From Caldisericia bacterium (lineage in GTDB: Bacteria; Caldisericota; Caldisericia; B22-G15), in contig JASEFN010000002.1 of NCBI GenBank assembly GCA_030018355.1, positions 172,699-236,698 on the forward strand: 64,000 nucleotides of DNA, read 5' to 3'. The translations under genes were made by a program, and so were the position numbers. Below are positions 42,811 through 51,917 of this stretch, one piece after another. Under the pieces are notes generated by a model. The model saw only the letters and a list, made by a program, of their open reading frames with translations. It did not search any database and was not told the DNA's origin. The number at the start of each line of letters is the position of its first letter. The first letter of the stretch is position 1.

Positions 42811-44139
42811 ATGGAAAAAATAAAATATTTTCCATGGGAATCTTTAATTGATATATTACTAAACTATGTAGACATAGGAATTCATATTGTTGATAAAAAT
42901 GGCGTTACTCTTTTTTATAACAAGGCAAATTCAAAACTTGAAGGGCTTTCTCCTGATGAGGTTATAGGAAAAAATATCCTTGAAGTTTTTCCATCTTTAA
43001 CTCCAGAAACATCAACTCTTATTAAGGTATTAAAAACGGGTGAACCAATAATAAATAAACTTCAAGTTTTTTTGACTTATAAAGGAAAAGAAATAACAAC
43101 TTTAAATACAACATTTCCTCTTTTTTATGGTGGAGAATTGATTGGTGCAATTGAACTTTCAAGAGATATTACAGAAATAAAAAAGTTGAGCGAAAAGATA
43201 ATTGAATTACAAAGTAGAAAAAATGAAGAGTTAAATCAAGTTAGACCGTTACCAACATTTGATGATTTTAAAACAAAAGACGAGAGATTATTAAAGATAA
43301 AAGAGGAGATAAAAAAGGTTAAGGATTTAGACACTCCAATTTTAATTATTGGCGAATCTCAGGTTGGAAAAAGGCTTCTTGCTCAAATTATTCACTCAAT
43401 ATCGAAAAGAAAAGATAAAAAATTTTTATATTTGAATTGTGCAACTCTTGAAGAGTCATTGCTTGAAGAGATGCTTTTTGGTATTTACAATTCAGATCAA
43501 AAATTAATTAAAGAAGGATTAATTCATATTGTTGAAGGTGGAACACTTTATCTCGCAAATATTGATTCACTTCCATTAAATTTACAAGATAAATTAACAT
43601 TTTTAATTGAAAATGGTGAACTCTCTGGAAGATTAATAACTTCAATTGAAACTCTTCCAATTTTTTCAATAAAAGAGGGTAAATTAAGTAAAGATTTATA
43701 TTATGAAATTTCAAAAATTGAATTTGAAATTCCTCCACTAAGAGAAAGGAAAGAGGATATTTTATTTCTTTCAGATTATTTTCTAAATAAACTAAATAAA
43801 AAATATAAAAAGGATAAAAAATTTGGGGAAGATTTTTTTGAATTTCTACTTACCTTTAACTTTCCAGGAAATGTTGGTGAACTTTTTTACATAATAGAGT
43901 ATGCATATTTACATTCTGAAGGAAAAATTATTAAAAAAGAATCTCTTCCAAAATCTATTTATTATAAAGAACTAAGTTTAGTTGATATCTCTTCTGAATT
44001 TGAAAAAAAGATAATTGAAGAAGTATTACACATTTCAAATAATAATATTTCAAAAGCAAGTAAAGTTTTAAAAATACCAAGACAAACACTTCAATATAAA
44101 ATAAAAAAATACAAAATAGGAGAAAGGAGAAAAGTATGA
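42811..44139 (+). CDS. RocR-like PAS/AAA/Fis regulator with degenerate AAA+ domain
   Basis: A 442-residue protein laid out as a sigma-54 activator: PAS domain (about 15-125), AAA+ domain (about 150-380) and Fis-type helix-turn-helix (NNISKASKVLKIPRQTLQYK). The AAA+ part has lost key features. Walker A keeps GK (GESQVGKRLL). Walker B reads GGTLYLANI where family members have LFLDEI. The GAFTGA loop that touches sigma-54 is absent (LFGIYNSDQKLIKEG). The sensor-II GNVRELxN is GNVGEL. It should thus not hydrolyse ATP or activate sigma-54, and probably acts as a ligand-sensing DNA-binding regulator of the lysine operon it heads. kdd overlaps its end by four bases. Confidence 0.82.
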   Translation: MEKIKYFPWESLIDILLNYVDIGIHIVDKNGVTLFYNKANSKLEGLSPDEVIGKNILEVFPSLTPETSTLIKVLKTGEPIINKLQVFLTYKGKEITTLNTTFPLFYGGELIGAIELSRDITEIKKLSEKIIELQSRKNEELNQVRPLPTFDDFKTKDERLLKIKEEIKKVKDLDTPILIIGESQVGKRLLAQIIHSISKRKDKKFLYLNCATLEESLLEEMLFGIYNSDQKLIKEGLIHIVEGGTLYLANIDSLPLNLQDKLTFLIENGELSGRLITSIETLPIFSIKEGKLSKDLYYEISKIEFEIPPLRERKEDILFLSDYFLNKLNKKYKKDKKFGEDFFEFLLTFNFPGNVGELFYIIEYAYLHSEGKIIKKESLPKSIYYKELSLVDISSEFEKKIIEEVLHISNNNISKASKVLKIPRQTLQYKIKKYKIGERRKV

Positions 44140-45176
44140 AAGGAGATAAATTTGGAAGACATAGAGTTTTAGAACCAGTAGGTTATCTTCCTCAACCTGC
44201 AAAAAAGTTAAACAATGATTTTTCAACTATTTATTCAAATGAAATTCTTGTTAATGTTAAATTTTTAAATATTGATTCATCATCTTTTACTCAAATAAAA
44301 AATGAAGCAAAGGGAGACAAACGAAAAATTGAAGAGATAATTTTAAAGATAGTTGAAGAAAGAGGAAAGATGCATAATCCTATCACTGGTTCTGGTGGAA
44401 TGTTTGTTGGAGTTATTGAGAAGATTGGAGAAGATCTTAAAGATAAAGTTCAAGCAAAAGAGGGGGATCTTATTGCATCGCTTGTTTCTCTTTCTTTAAC
44501 TCCATTAAAAATTGAAAATATAAAAAGCATTGATATTGAAAGAGAACAGGTAGAAATTGAAGGAAAAGCAGTTTTATTTGAAACTGGAGTGTTTACAAAA
44601 ATTCCATCCGATTTTTCTTTAAGAACTGCTCTTTCTCTTCTTGATGTGGCAGGTGCTCCAATACAAGTTTCTAGAATAGTTAAAGATGGTGATAAAGTAT
44701 TGATAATTGGAGCAGGTGGTAAATCTGGCCTTCTTTGTACATATGTTGCAAAAAAATATGTAAAAGAAGGAGTTGTTATTGCTCTCGCTCATTCTGAAAG
44801 ATCAAAAAGAAGGTTAGAGAAATTGGGTTATTACGATTATTTAATTACCGGAAATGCTCAAGATCCAGTAGAAATTTATGAAAAAATAAATGAAATAACT
44901 AAAGGAGAATTGTGTGATAAGGTGATAAATTGTGTAAATGTTCCTGATACAGAACTTTCTTCAATTCTTTCATGTAAAGAGAGAGGTTTAGTTTATTTCT
45001 TCAGTATGGCAACTTCTTTTACAAAAGCAGCACTTGGTGCAGAAGGTGTTGGAAAGGATATTGATATGTTAATTGGAAATGGTTATGCAAAGGGGCACGC
45101 TGAATTTGCATTCAATATTTTAAGGGAGTGTCCTATTTTAAGAGAAATATTTGAAGAAGAGTTTGGAGGTAAATGA
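44136..45176 (+). CDS. kdd: L-erythro-3,5-diaminohexanoate dehydrogenase
   Basis: A 346-residue protein matching Kdd of lysine fermentation: KFGRHRVLEPVGYLPQPAKK at the N-terminus, HNPITGSGGMFVGVIEKIG, and a Rossmann loop IIGAGGKSGLLCTYVAKKY (about 188-206). It oxidises 3,5-diaminohexanoate to 3-keto-5-aminohexanoate with NAD+ and releases ammonia. The start overlaps the regulator stop, and the end carries the GGAGG for kamA. Third step of the pathway, encoded first here. Confidence 0.92.
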   Translation: MKGDKFGRHRVLEPVGYLPQPAKKLNNDFSTIYSNEILVNVKFLNIDSSSFTQIKNEAKGDKRKIEEIILKIVEERGKMHNPITGSGGMFVGVIEKIGEDLKDKVQAKEGDLIASLVSLSLTPLKIENIKSIDIEREQVEIEGKAVLFETGVFTKIPSDFSLRTALSLLDVAGAPIQVSRIVKDGDKVLIIGAGGKSGLLCTYVAKKYVKEGVVIALAHSERSKRRLEKLGYYDYLITGNAQDPVEIYEKINEITKGELCDKVINCVNVPDTELSSILSCKERGLVYFFSMATSFTKAALGAEGVGKDIDMLIGNGYAKGHAEFAFNILRECPILREIFEEEFGGK

Positions 45177-45177
45177 A

Positions 45178-46458
45178 ATGAGAGATTATAGAGAGATAGA
45201 GATTTGGAAAGATGTGAAAGAGGAAGAATGGTATGATTGGCATTGGCAAATGAGAAATAGAGTTATGAATTTAGAAATACTTAAAAAAGTTATAAATTTA
45301 ACTCCAATTGAAGAAGAAGGAGTTAAAAATTCACTAATAAAACTTAGAATGGCAATAACACCTTATTGGATAACTTTAATGGATAAAGATGATCCAGACG
45401 ATCCTATAAGAAAACAGTCTGTTCCAACAATAAAAGAGTTAGATATAAAAGAGGAAGATATTTTAGATCCACTTTTTGAAGAAGTTGATTCTCCTGTTAA
45501 AGGTCTTACACATAGATATCCTGATAGAGTTTTATTTTTAATAACAGATCAATGTGCTATGTATTGTAGACATTGTACAAGAAGGAGATTTGCAGGTGAA
45601 AGAGATAGGGCTAGAACAAGAGATGAACTTTTACAAGGAATTGAATATATTAGAGAGCACAATGAGATAAATGATGTACTTTTATCTGGTGGAGATGCTC
45701 TCTTGGTTTCTGATGATACTCTTGAATTTATATTAAAAGAGTTAAGAAAAATTCCTCATGTTGAAGTTATAAGAATTGGAACAAGAGCGCCTGTAACTCT
45801 TCCAATGAGAATAACTGATAAACTTGTTGACATGCTAAAAAAATATCACCCAATTTGGCTTAATACTCAATTCAATCATTACAAAGAGATAACAGAAGAT
45901 AGTAAAAAGGCTATTTTAAAACTTGTCGATGCAGGTATTCCAGTTGGAAATCAAAGCGTGCTTCTTAAAGGAATAAATGATTGTCCTGTAATTCAAAAGA
46001 AACTTGTAAATGAACTTGTAAAAATTAGAGTTAGACCATATTATCTCTATCAATGCGATCTCTCGCAAGGTATTTCTCATTTTAGAACATCTGTTGGTAA
46101 AGGAATTGAAATAATAGAGAATTTAAGAGGACATGTTTCTGGTTTTAAAGTTCCAACATATATAATTGATACCTTAGGAGGTGGAAAGATCCCAGTTTTT
46201 CCAAATTATCTTATTTCAATGTCTGATAGAAAAGTTGTTTTAAGAAATTATGAAGGTGGCTTTTTCTCATATACTGAACCTGAAGATAAAATTTCAAAAT
46301 GTCCTAAAAATTGTGATTTATGTTTAAAAGAGAGTAATCTCATAAGTAAAGATGGTCCTGCATCAATTTTATCTGGAGAACGACTTTTAATTGAACCACC
46401 TCAATCAGAGAGAATTAAAAGAAGAAATGGATATTATACAAAAACTAAGAGAGAATAA
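45178..46458 (+). CDS. kamA: L-lysine 2,3-aminomutase
   Basis: A 426-residue radical SAM/PLP enzyme that converts L-lysine to L-beta-lysine. The radical SAM cluster is CAMYCRHCTRRR (CxxxCxxC, about residue 126). DVLLSGGDALLV and the PLP lysine in PNYLISMSDRKVVL are present, as is the C-terminal cysteine group (CPKNCDLCLKE) that binds zinc in the clostridial enzyme. I choose the ATG at 45178, about nine bases after GGAGG, over a frame extending back into kdd. Confidence 0.95.
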   Translation: MRDYREIEIWKDVKEEEWYDWHWQMRNRVMNLEILKKVINLTPIEEEGVKNSLIKLRMAITPYWITLMDKDDPDDPIRKQSVPTIKELDIKEEDILDPLFEEVDSPVKGLTHRYPDRVLFLITDQCAMYCRHCTRRRFAGERDRARTRDELLQGIEYIREHNEINDVLLSGGDALLVSDDTLEFILKELRKIPHVEVIRIGTRAPVTLPMRITDKLVDMLKKYHPIWLNTQFNHYKEITEDSKKAILKLVDAGIPVGNQSVLLKGINDCPVIQKKLVNELVKIRVRPYYLYQCDLSQGISHFRTSVGKGIEIIENLRGHVSGFKVPTYIIDTLGGGKIPVFPNYLISMSDRKVVLRNYEGGFFSYTEPEDKISKCPKNCDLCLKESNLISKDGPASILSGERLLIEPPQSERIKRRNGYYTKTKRE

Positions 46459-47374
46459 TATAAAAATATTATCAATAATTGGTCTCTCAAAAAATTGTGG
46501 TAAAACAACCACGCTTAATAAATTAATTGAACTTTTAGAAAAAGAGAATAAAAAAGTTTGTATAACATCAATTGGAATTGATGGAGAGAGCTTTGATCAC
46601 CTTTTTCTTTTTGAGAAGCCAAAAATTCACTTAAAAGAGAATTTTTATGTTGTTACATCAATTGAATCAATTAAAGATAAAAATTTAGAATTTTTTATTT
46701 TAAAAAAATTTGGCATATATACTTCAAAGGGTGAGTTAATTTTAATTAAATTAGAGAAAGAAGGAGATGTTGAAGTATCTGGCCCTTATATTGGAAAAGA
46801 TCTTCAAAGGGTTTTAGATGAGTTAAATGAATTTAATTTTGACATAATACTTATTGATGGTGCAATTGACAGGAAGGTTAGTATAAAGTATTCTGATGGC
46901 ATCATTCTTCAAACTGGTTTAAACATAATTGATAAAAAAGAGGAAATAGTTGAAGAAACTGTTTTTTATAAAGAAATTTTTTCTCTTCCAGAAATTTATG
47001 ATGAAATAAAAGATAGGATAAGAAAAAAAATTAATGAAAAACAACTCAAAAAAATTAACAAGTTGGAGGATGATTTTGTTTTTATTAATGGTGCTCTTAC
47101 AGATTCTATTTTAGAAGAGTTAATTAATGAAAATATTAAAAAAGTGATTGTCGAACACCCATATAATATTTTTATTTCAAAAAAGAAATTTTATGATTTT
47201 AAAAAATTAGACGGTGAAATTTATGTTTTGAAAAAAGTTAATCTTTTGGGTATATCATTTTCCTCCTTTTATCAGGAAGGATTTTTTAATTTAGATGATG
47301 AGATAGAAATTTTTAATACATTAAAAGAGAAATTAAAACCATTTGAAATTTTCGATCCTATTAAAGGAAGGTAA
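46427..47374 (+). CDS. P-loop protein of the lysine fermentation cluster (kamB position)
   Basis: About 315 residues. A P-loop GLSKNCGKTTTLNKLIELLE lies near the N-terminus (about residues 19-38), followed by KKVCITSIGIDGE and DIILIDGAIDRKV, as in MinD/dethiobiotin-synthetase-like NTPases. In clostridial lysine clusters unassigned genes (kamB, kamC) sit between kamA and kamD; this gene takes that place. It may help maintain or load the aminomutases, a role usually given to reactivating ATPases, but this is inference. The ATG at 46427 is used because the only longer start is TTG, deeper in kamA. Confidence 0.65.
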   Translation: MDIIQKLRENNIKILSIIGLSKNCGKTTTLNKLIELLEKENKKVCITSIGIDGESFDHLFLFEKPKIHLKENFYVVTSIESIKDKNLEFFILKKFGIYTSKGELILIKLEKEGDVEVSGPYIGKDLQRVLDELNEFNFDIILIDGAIDRKVSIKYSDGIILQTGLNIIDKKEEIVEETVFYKEIFSLPEIYDEIKDRIRKKINEKQLKKINKLEDDFVFINGALTDSILEELINENIKKVIVEHPYNIFISKKKFYDFKKLDGEIYVLKKVNLLGISFSSFYQEGFFNLDDEIEIFNTLKEKLKPFEIFDPIKGR

Positions 47375-47376
47375 AT

Positions 47377-48915
47377 ATGGAGAGAGGCACTCTTTCCTTA
47401 AATAAAGAAAAAGTTTTTTATGCAAAAGAAATTGCAAAAAGAATTTCAGAGAAAGTTGTAGATGAAATTAAAGATTTCTCAACTGTTTCAATTGAAAGAG
47501 GTATTTTAAGACTGCTTGGAATTTATGGAGTTGATTCAAAGGGAGTTCCTATTGTTAATCTTTTTATTGAGAAACTAAAAAAGGAGAATCTTTTAGCAAA
47601 AGGAGTTCTTTTTACAATATCAAATGGTTTATTAAATTTTAGTTCTTTAAATGTTGAAGAGTTTGTAAAAGGAGTAATTCTTGGTGAAATTAAATTAGAT
47701 AAGATTCCATTTAACGAAAAAGAAAAAATAGAGAAAAGATCAATAGAACTTATAAAAGAGTGCTTTGAGAGAATAAAAAAAAGAAAAGAGGAAAGGGAAG
47801 AGTTTATTCAAAAATATCCTCCTCTTGAAAAACCTTATCTTTATGTAATAGTTGCAACTGGAAACATATATGAAGATGCAAAACAAGCAGCATCAGCCGC
47901 ATATTTAGGAGCAGATTACATTGCAATTATAAGAAGCACTGCACAATCTCTTCTTGATTATGTACCTTATGGTTTAACTACAGAAGGGTATGGTGGAACA
48001 TATGCAACTCAAGAAAACTTTAGATTTGTAAGAGAAAAGTTAGATGAAGTTACCCATAATGTGAAAAGATATATAAAACTTGTCAATTACTCTTCAGGTT
48101 TATGTATGCCAGAAATTTCAATAATTGCTTCTCTTGAAAGATTAGATCTTATGGTAAATGATGCTTTATACGGAATTTTATTTAGAAATTTAAATCCGAT
48201 TAGAACAATGATTGATCAAAAATTCAGTAGATATATTCTATCACTTTCGGGTATTCCAATTGTTACAGGAGAAGATAATTTAATAAAAACAGTTGACTCT
48301 TTTGAATATTATTACACAGTTATTGTTTCACAACTTATTAATGAACAACTCGCAAAACTCTCCAATATGGATGAAAGTTTAATTGGTTTGGGTCATGCAT
48401 TTGAACTTGACCCAAATTTAGAAAATGGTTTCTTATATGAAATTGCACAGGCTCAACTTGTAAGAGAACTATTCCCAAATTCACCTATAAAATATATGCC
48501 ACCAACAAGATATAAGACTGGAAATATATTCCTCTCTTATGCAATGGATACATTATTTAATATTGTCTCTATTTTAACAGATCAAGAAATTGTTCTTCTT
48601 GGAATGTTAACAGAAGCGCTTCACACTCCATTTGTACAAGATAGATATCTTGCAATCGAAAATGCAAAATATATTAGAAATAATTTAAAGGATATATCAA
48701 AAGAGTTTTTAATTAAAAGTGGTGGACTGATTGAAAAAAGAGCAAAAACTGTTTTTGATAAAGCAGTTCAAACTCTTGAAGAAATTGAGAGTTTAGGTCT
48801 TTTTAATGCACTAGAAAAAGGATATTTTTCAAATATTAAAAGACCAAAATTTGAAGGAAGAGGGTATGATGGTGTTTTCAAGAAAGATAAAGATTATATT
48901 GAATTTAAAATTTAG
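47377..48915 (+). CDS. kamD: Beta-lysine 5,6-aminomutase alpha subunit
   Basis: A 512-residue TIM-barrel subunit. Typical blocks are RGILRLLGIYGVDSKGVPIVN, YLGADYIAIIRSTAQSLLDY, GLTTEGYGGTYATQENFR, YSSGLCMPEISIIASLERLD and GLGHAFELDP. With KamE it moves the terminal amino group of beta-lysine to give 3,5-diaminohexanoate, using adenosylcobalamin and PLP. Same operon as kamA, two bases after the P-loop gene. Confidence 0.95.
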   Translation: MERGTLSLNKEKVFYAKEIAKRISEKVVDEIKDFSTVSIERGILRLLGIYGVDSKGVPIVNLFIEKLKKENLLAKGVLFTISNGLLNFSSLNVEEFVKGVILGEIKLDKIPFNEKEKIEKRSIELIKECFERIKKRKEEREEFIQKYPPLEKPYLYVIVATGNIYEDAKQAASAAYLGADYIAIIRSTAQSLLDYVPYGLTTEGYGGTYATQENFRFVREKLDEVTHNVKRYIKLVNYSSGLCMPEISIIASLERLDLMVNDALYGILFRNLNPIRTMIDQKFSRYILSLSGIPIVTGEDNLIKTVDSFEYYYTVIVSQLINEQLAKLSNMDESLIGLGHAFELDPNLENGFLYEIAQAQLVRELFPNSPIKYMPPTRYKTGNIFLSYAMDTLFNIVSILTDQEIVLLGMLTEALHTPFVQDRYLAIENAKYIRNNLKDISKEFLIKSGGLIEKRAKTVFDKAVQTLEEIESLGLFNALEKGYFSNIKRPKFEGRGYDGVFKKDKDYIEFKI

Positions 48916-48924
48916 AGGTTAAAT

Positions 48925-49683
48925 ATGAAAGAGAAAGATTTAATTGTAAGACCTTATGGTGATCTACCAAATGATGGGATGGTTCAGGTATCTTTTTCTC
49001 TTCCTATTAAACTTTCAAATCTTTCAAGAGAGATAGCAAGAAAAATTGCAAGAGAGATGAATTTAACTGATGAAATAATTGTTTTTGAAAAAGATCTTTA
49101 TGAAAATTTTTCATTTTTCATCCTCTATGGAAAATTTAAAAAAGGAGTACAGGTTTCAAAAATTGAGATAAAAGAAGAAGAGAAAAAGAAACATGAATAT
49201 CATGAAGTTTTGGAATTTGGAGAAAAAGTTTTAAGTAAAAAAATAAAAATAATTGCAGCAACAATTGGTTCAGATGCCCACACGGTTGGGCTTGATGCAA
49301 TAATTAATGCAAAAGGATATAAAGGAGATTCTGGACTTGAAAGATATCCATTTTTTGAAATTTTAAATTTAGGTGCACAGGTACCTCATGAATTTTTAAT
49401 TTCAAAAATTTTTGAATTTAAACCAAATGTTGTTTTAATATCTCAAACTGTCACTCAAAGAAACATTCATCTTAAAAATCTAACTCATCTTGTAGAACTT
49501 CTTGAAGCAGAAAATATAAGAGATAAACTTTTATTAATTTGTGGTGGATTTAGAATCACAAAAGAACTTGCACATGAATTAGGTTATGATATGGGTTTTG
49601 GTAGTGATACATATCCATCTGATGTTGCATTTTATATAATAAATGAAGTTATAAACAGAAATTTGTTAGATAAATGGAGTTAA
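48925..49683 (+). CDS. kamE: Beta-lysine 5,6-aminomutase beta subunit (B12-binding)
   Basis: A 252-residue subunit. An N-terminal dimerisation region (DLIVRPYGDLPNDGMVQVSF) is followed by the cobalamin-binding Rossmann domain with DAHTVGLD (DxHxxG base-off motif, His ligand, about residue 120), VLISQTVTQRN and LLICGGFR. In homologues a lysine of this subunit binds PLP. The gene follows kamD by nine bases. Confidence 0.95.
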   Translation: MKEKDLIVRPYGDLPNDGMVQVSFSLPIKLSNLSREIARKIAREMNLTDEIIVFEKDLYENFSFFILYGKFKKGVQVSKIEIKEEEKKKHEYHEVLEFGEKVLSKKIKIIAATIGSDAHTVGLDAIINAKGYKGDSGLERYPFFEILNLGAQVPHEFLISKIFEFKPNVVLISQTVTQRNIHLKNLTHLVELLEAENIRDKLLLICGGFRITKELAHELGYDMGFGSDTYPSDVAFYIINEVINRNLLDKWS

Positions 49684-49685
49684 AA

Positions 49686-50504
49686 ATGGAAAAATTAATT
49701 ATTACAGTCGCCCCTGTTGGGGCTGAGGTAACAAGAAAAGATACACCATACCTTCCATTAACACCAGATGAGATTGCTGATGAAGTTTTAAGGTGTTATA
49801 ATGCAGGAGCAACCGTTGTTCATCTTCATGCAAGAGATGAATTTGGTAATCCAACCCAGAAAAAAGAGAGATATAAAGAGATAATTGAAAAAATAAAAGA
49901 AAAGGTTCCAGATATTATAATTCAAATTTCGACTGGTGGAGCAATAGGAATGAGTTTTGAAGATAGAGCAGAGCCACTTGAACTAAACCCCCCTTTCGCT
50001 TCTTTGACTGTTGGGACTGTAAATTTTGGAGACGGAGTTTTTTATAATCCACCAGATTGGATAAGAAAATTTGCCATAATAATGAAAGAAAAGAATATAA
50101 AACCTGAACTTGAAATTTTTGAAGCAGGAATGATTGATAATGCAATGAGATTATTAAAAGAGGGTTTAATTGAAGAACCGCTTCATTTTGATTTTGTTCT
50201 TGGAGTTCCAGGAGGCATGAGTGGAGACCCAAAAAATTTAATTTTCCTTGTTAACTCAATTCCTAAAAATTCAACTTGGATGGTTGCAGGAATAGGTAGA
50301 TATGAGTTTCCTCTCAGTATAATTGCCGTTACTCTTGGAGGTCACACTCGTGTTGGTTTTGAAGATAATATCTATTTAAAAAAAGGTGTCTTAGCGAAAT
50401 CAAATGCTGAACTGGTTGAAAGAGTAGCAAAATTTAGTATTGAGTTTGGAAGAGATATTGCAACAGTTGCTGAAGCGAGAAAAATCTTAAATTTAAAGAG
50501 ATAA
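49686..50504 (+). CDS. kce: 3-keto-5-aminohexanoate cleavage enzyme
   Basis: A 272-residue Zn-dependent TIM barrel (BKACE family). TVAPVGAEVTRKDTPYLPLT, ATVVHLHARDEFGNPTQ (HxH zinc ligands, about residues 46-48), QISTGGAIGMSFEDR and GGHTRVGFEDN are visible. It condenses 3-keto-5-aminohexanoate with acetyl-CoA and splits it to acetoacetate and 3-aminobutyryl-CoA. The ATG at 49686 follows TGGAG; 49674 would start inside the ribosome site. Last gene of the kam operon. Confidence 0.93.
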   Translation: MEKLIITVAPVGAEVTRKDTPYLPLTPDEIADEVLRCYNAGATVVHLHARDEFGNPTQKKERYKEIIEKIKEKVPDIIIQISTGGAIGMSFEDRAEPLELNPPFASLTVGTVNFGDGVFYNPPDWIRKFAIIMKEKNIKPELEIFEAGMIDNAMRLLKEGLIEEPLHFDFVLGVPGGMSGDPKNLIFLVNSIPKNSTWMVAGIGRYEFPLSIIAVTLGGHTRVGFEDNIYLKKGVLAKSNAELVERVAKFSIEFGRDIATVAEARKILNLKR

Positions 50505-51152
50505 TTAAATTTCCATAACTTTAAGGTCTTTTGAAATATTTAATTTTGCTTCAGTTTTTGAAATAACTTCATCTACAGTAGTAAATGGACTAATTTCTTT
50601 TAGAAGAAGTCCATCATTTTTAACTTCTATTACAGCAAGTTCTGTGACAATAAGATTTACTCTCTTTTTTGCAGTTAATGGATAGGTGCACTTTTTTAAA
50701 ATTTTTGGTTCGCCTTTTGCAGTATGTTCCATAGCAACAATCAGTTTCTTTGCACCAACTGCAAGATCCATTGCTCCTCCAATTCCTGCAATCATTTTTC
50801 CTGGGATTATCCAGTTTGCAAGATTCCCCTCTTCATCAACTTGAATGCCTCCAAGAACTGTTACATCGATATGTCCTCCTCTAATCATTGTAAAAGACAT
50901 GAATGTATCAAAAAATGAAGAAAAAGGCAGTGTTTTTACTGGGACATTACCAGCATTTGTAACCTCAAGATCAGGATTTTCTTTATTAATTTCACCAATT
51001 CCTAAAATACCATTTTCTCCTTGAAAGATAACTCTTACTCCTTTTGGAATATAATTTGAAACTAAAACTGGAATTCCAAAACCTAAATTTACAATATCAC
51101 CATCTTTTAACTCCTTTGCGACTCTTTTTGCAATTATTTCCTTTGGCTCCAT
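50505..51152 (-). CDS. 3-oxoacid CoA-transferase subunit B
   Basis: A 215-residue subunit. [19 protein letters not shown] and [10 protein letters not shown] carry the catalytic glutamate (about residue 46); [24 protein letters not shown], with [19 protein letters not shown], is typical of ScoB/AtoA/CtfB. It abuts the end of kce tail to tail, and with subunit A would transfer CoA to acetoacetate from butyryl- or acetyl-CoA, the next step after Kce. Confidence 0.92.
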   Translation of the reverse strand: MEPKEIIAKRVAKELKDGDIVNLGFGIPVLVSNYIPKGVRVIFQGENGILGIGEINKENPDLEVTNAGNVPVKTLPFSSFFDTFMSFTMIRGGHIDVTVLGGIQVDEEGNLANWIIPGKMIAGIGGAMDLAVGAKKLIVAMEHTAKGEPKILKKCTYPLTAKKRVNLIVTELAVIEVKNDGLLLKEISPFTTVDEVISKTEAKLNISKDLKVMEI

Positions 51153-51154
51153 TT

Positions 51155-51817
51155 TTAAATTCCTCCCTTTACTATATAATCAATAAAAATTCCAGGAGTT
51201 TCGATTTCATTTGGATTCATTTCCCCAATCTCAACTAAATTTTCAACTTCAGCAATTACTTTTTTTCCAGCGAGTGCCATTACTGGATTAAAGTTTCTTG
51301 CTGTTCCATAATATTTTAAATTTCCAAATTTATCCCCCCATTTAGCCTTTATAATTGAAATGTCTCCTCCAAGAGGTAGTTCTAATAAATACTCTTTTCC
51401 ATTTATTAAAAATTTTTGTTTCCCTTCCTCAACAACTGTTCCAACACCAACTGGGGTTAATATTCCGCCTAATCCTGCTCCATATGCTCTTAATCTTTCA
51501 ATGAGTGTTCCTTGCGGAACAAATTCAACTTCAATTTCTTTGTTTATATATTGTTTTTGAGTTTCTGGATTTGTTCCAATATGAGTTGTTATTACTTTTT
51601 TTACCCTCTTCTCCTTTATTAACTTTCCGACTCCTTTATCAGGATAAGATGTATCATTACAAATAACAGTGAGTTCTCTTACTCCTAAATCTAAAATTGC
51701 ATCTATTAATATTTCGCTTGTACCATTTGCAAGAAAACCTGCAATAAGAAGAGTTGAACCATCTTTTAAACCAGATAAGAGAAGTGCTTCTTTTGGATCT
51801 CTCACTTTCTCAAACAT
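51155..51817 (-). CDS. 3-oxoacid CoA-transferase subunit A
   Basis: A 220-residue subunit. [21 protein letters not shown], the oxyanion-hole block [22 protein letters not shown], and [22 protein letters not shown] are those of ScoA/AtoD/CtfA. It lies two bases before subunit B. The pair faces the kam-kce operon, which suggests use for acetoacetate formed from lysine. Confidence 0.92.
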   Translation of the reverse strand: MFEKVRDPKEALLLSGLKDGSTLLIAGFLANGTSEILIDAILDLGVRELTVICNDTSYPDKGVGKLIKEKRVKKVITTHIGTNPETQKQYINKEIEVEFVPQGTLIERLRAYGAGLGGILTPVGVGTVVEEGKQKFLINGKEYLLELPLGGDISIIKAKWGDKFGNLKYYGTARNFNPVMALAGKKVIAEVENLVEIGEMNPNEIETPGIFIDYIVKGGI

Positions 51818-51866
51818 TTACACCTCCCAAAGAAGATTTTTAACTCTATTTTATCAAAATTTCTTA

Positions 51867-51875
51867 TGATATAAT
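51867..51875 (+). promoter_or_regulatory. Extended -10 promoter of alaS
   Basis: TGA-TATAAT followed by about 30 bases and an AAGGAGG ribosome site for alaS. Confidence 0.55.
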
Positions 51876-51917
51876 AATTAGAAAAGTTAATTTTTCTCTT
51901 TAAGGAGGTTAGAGATT

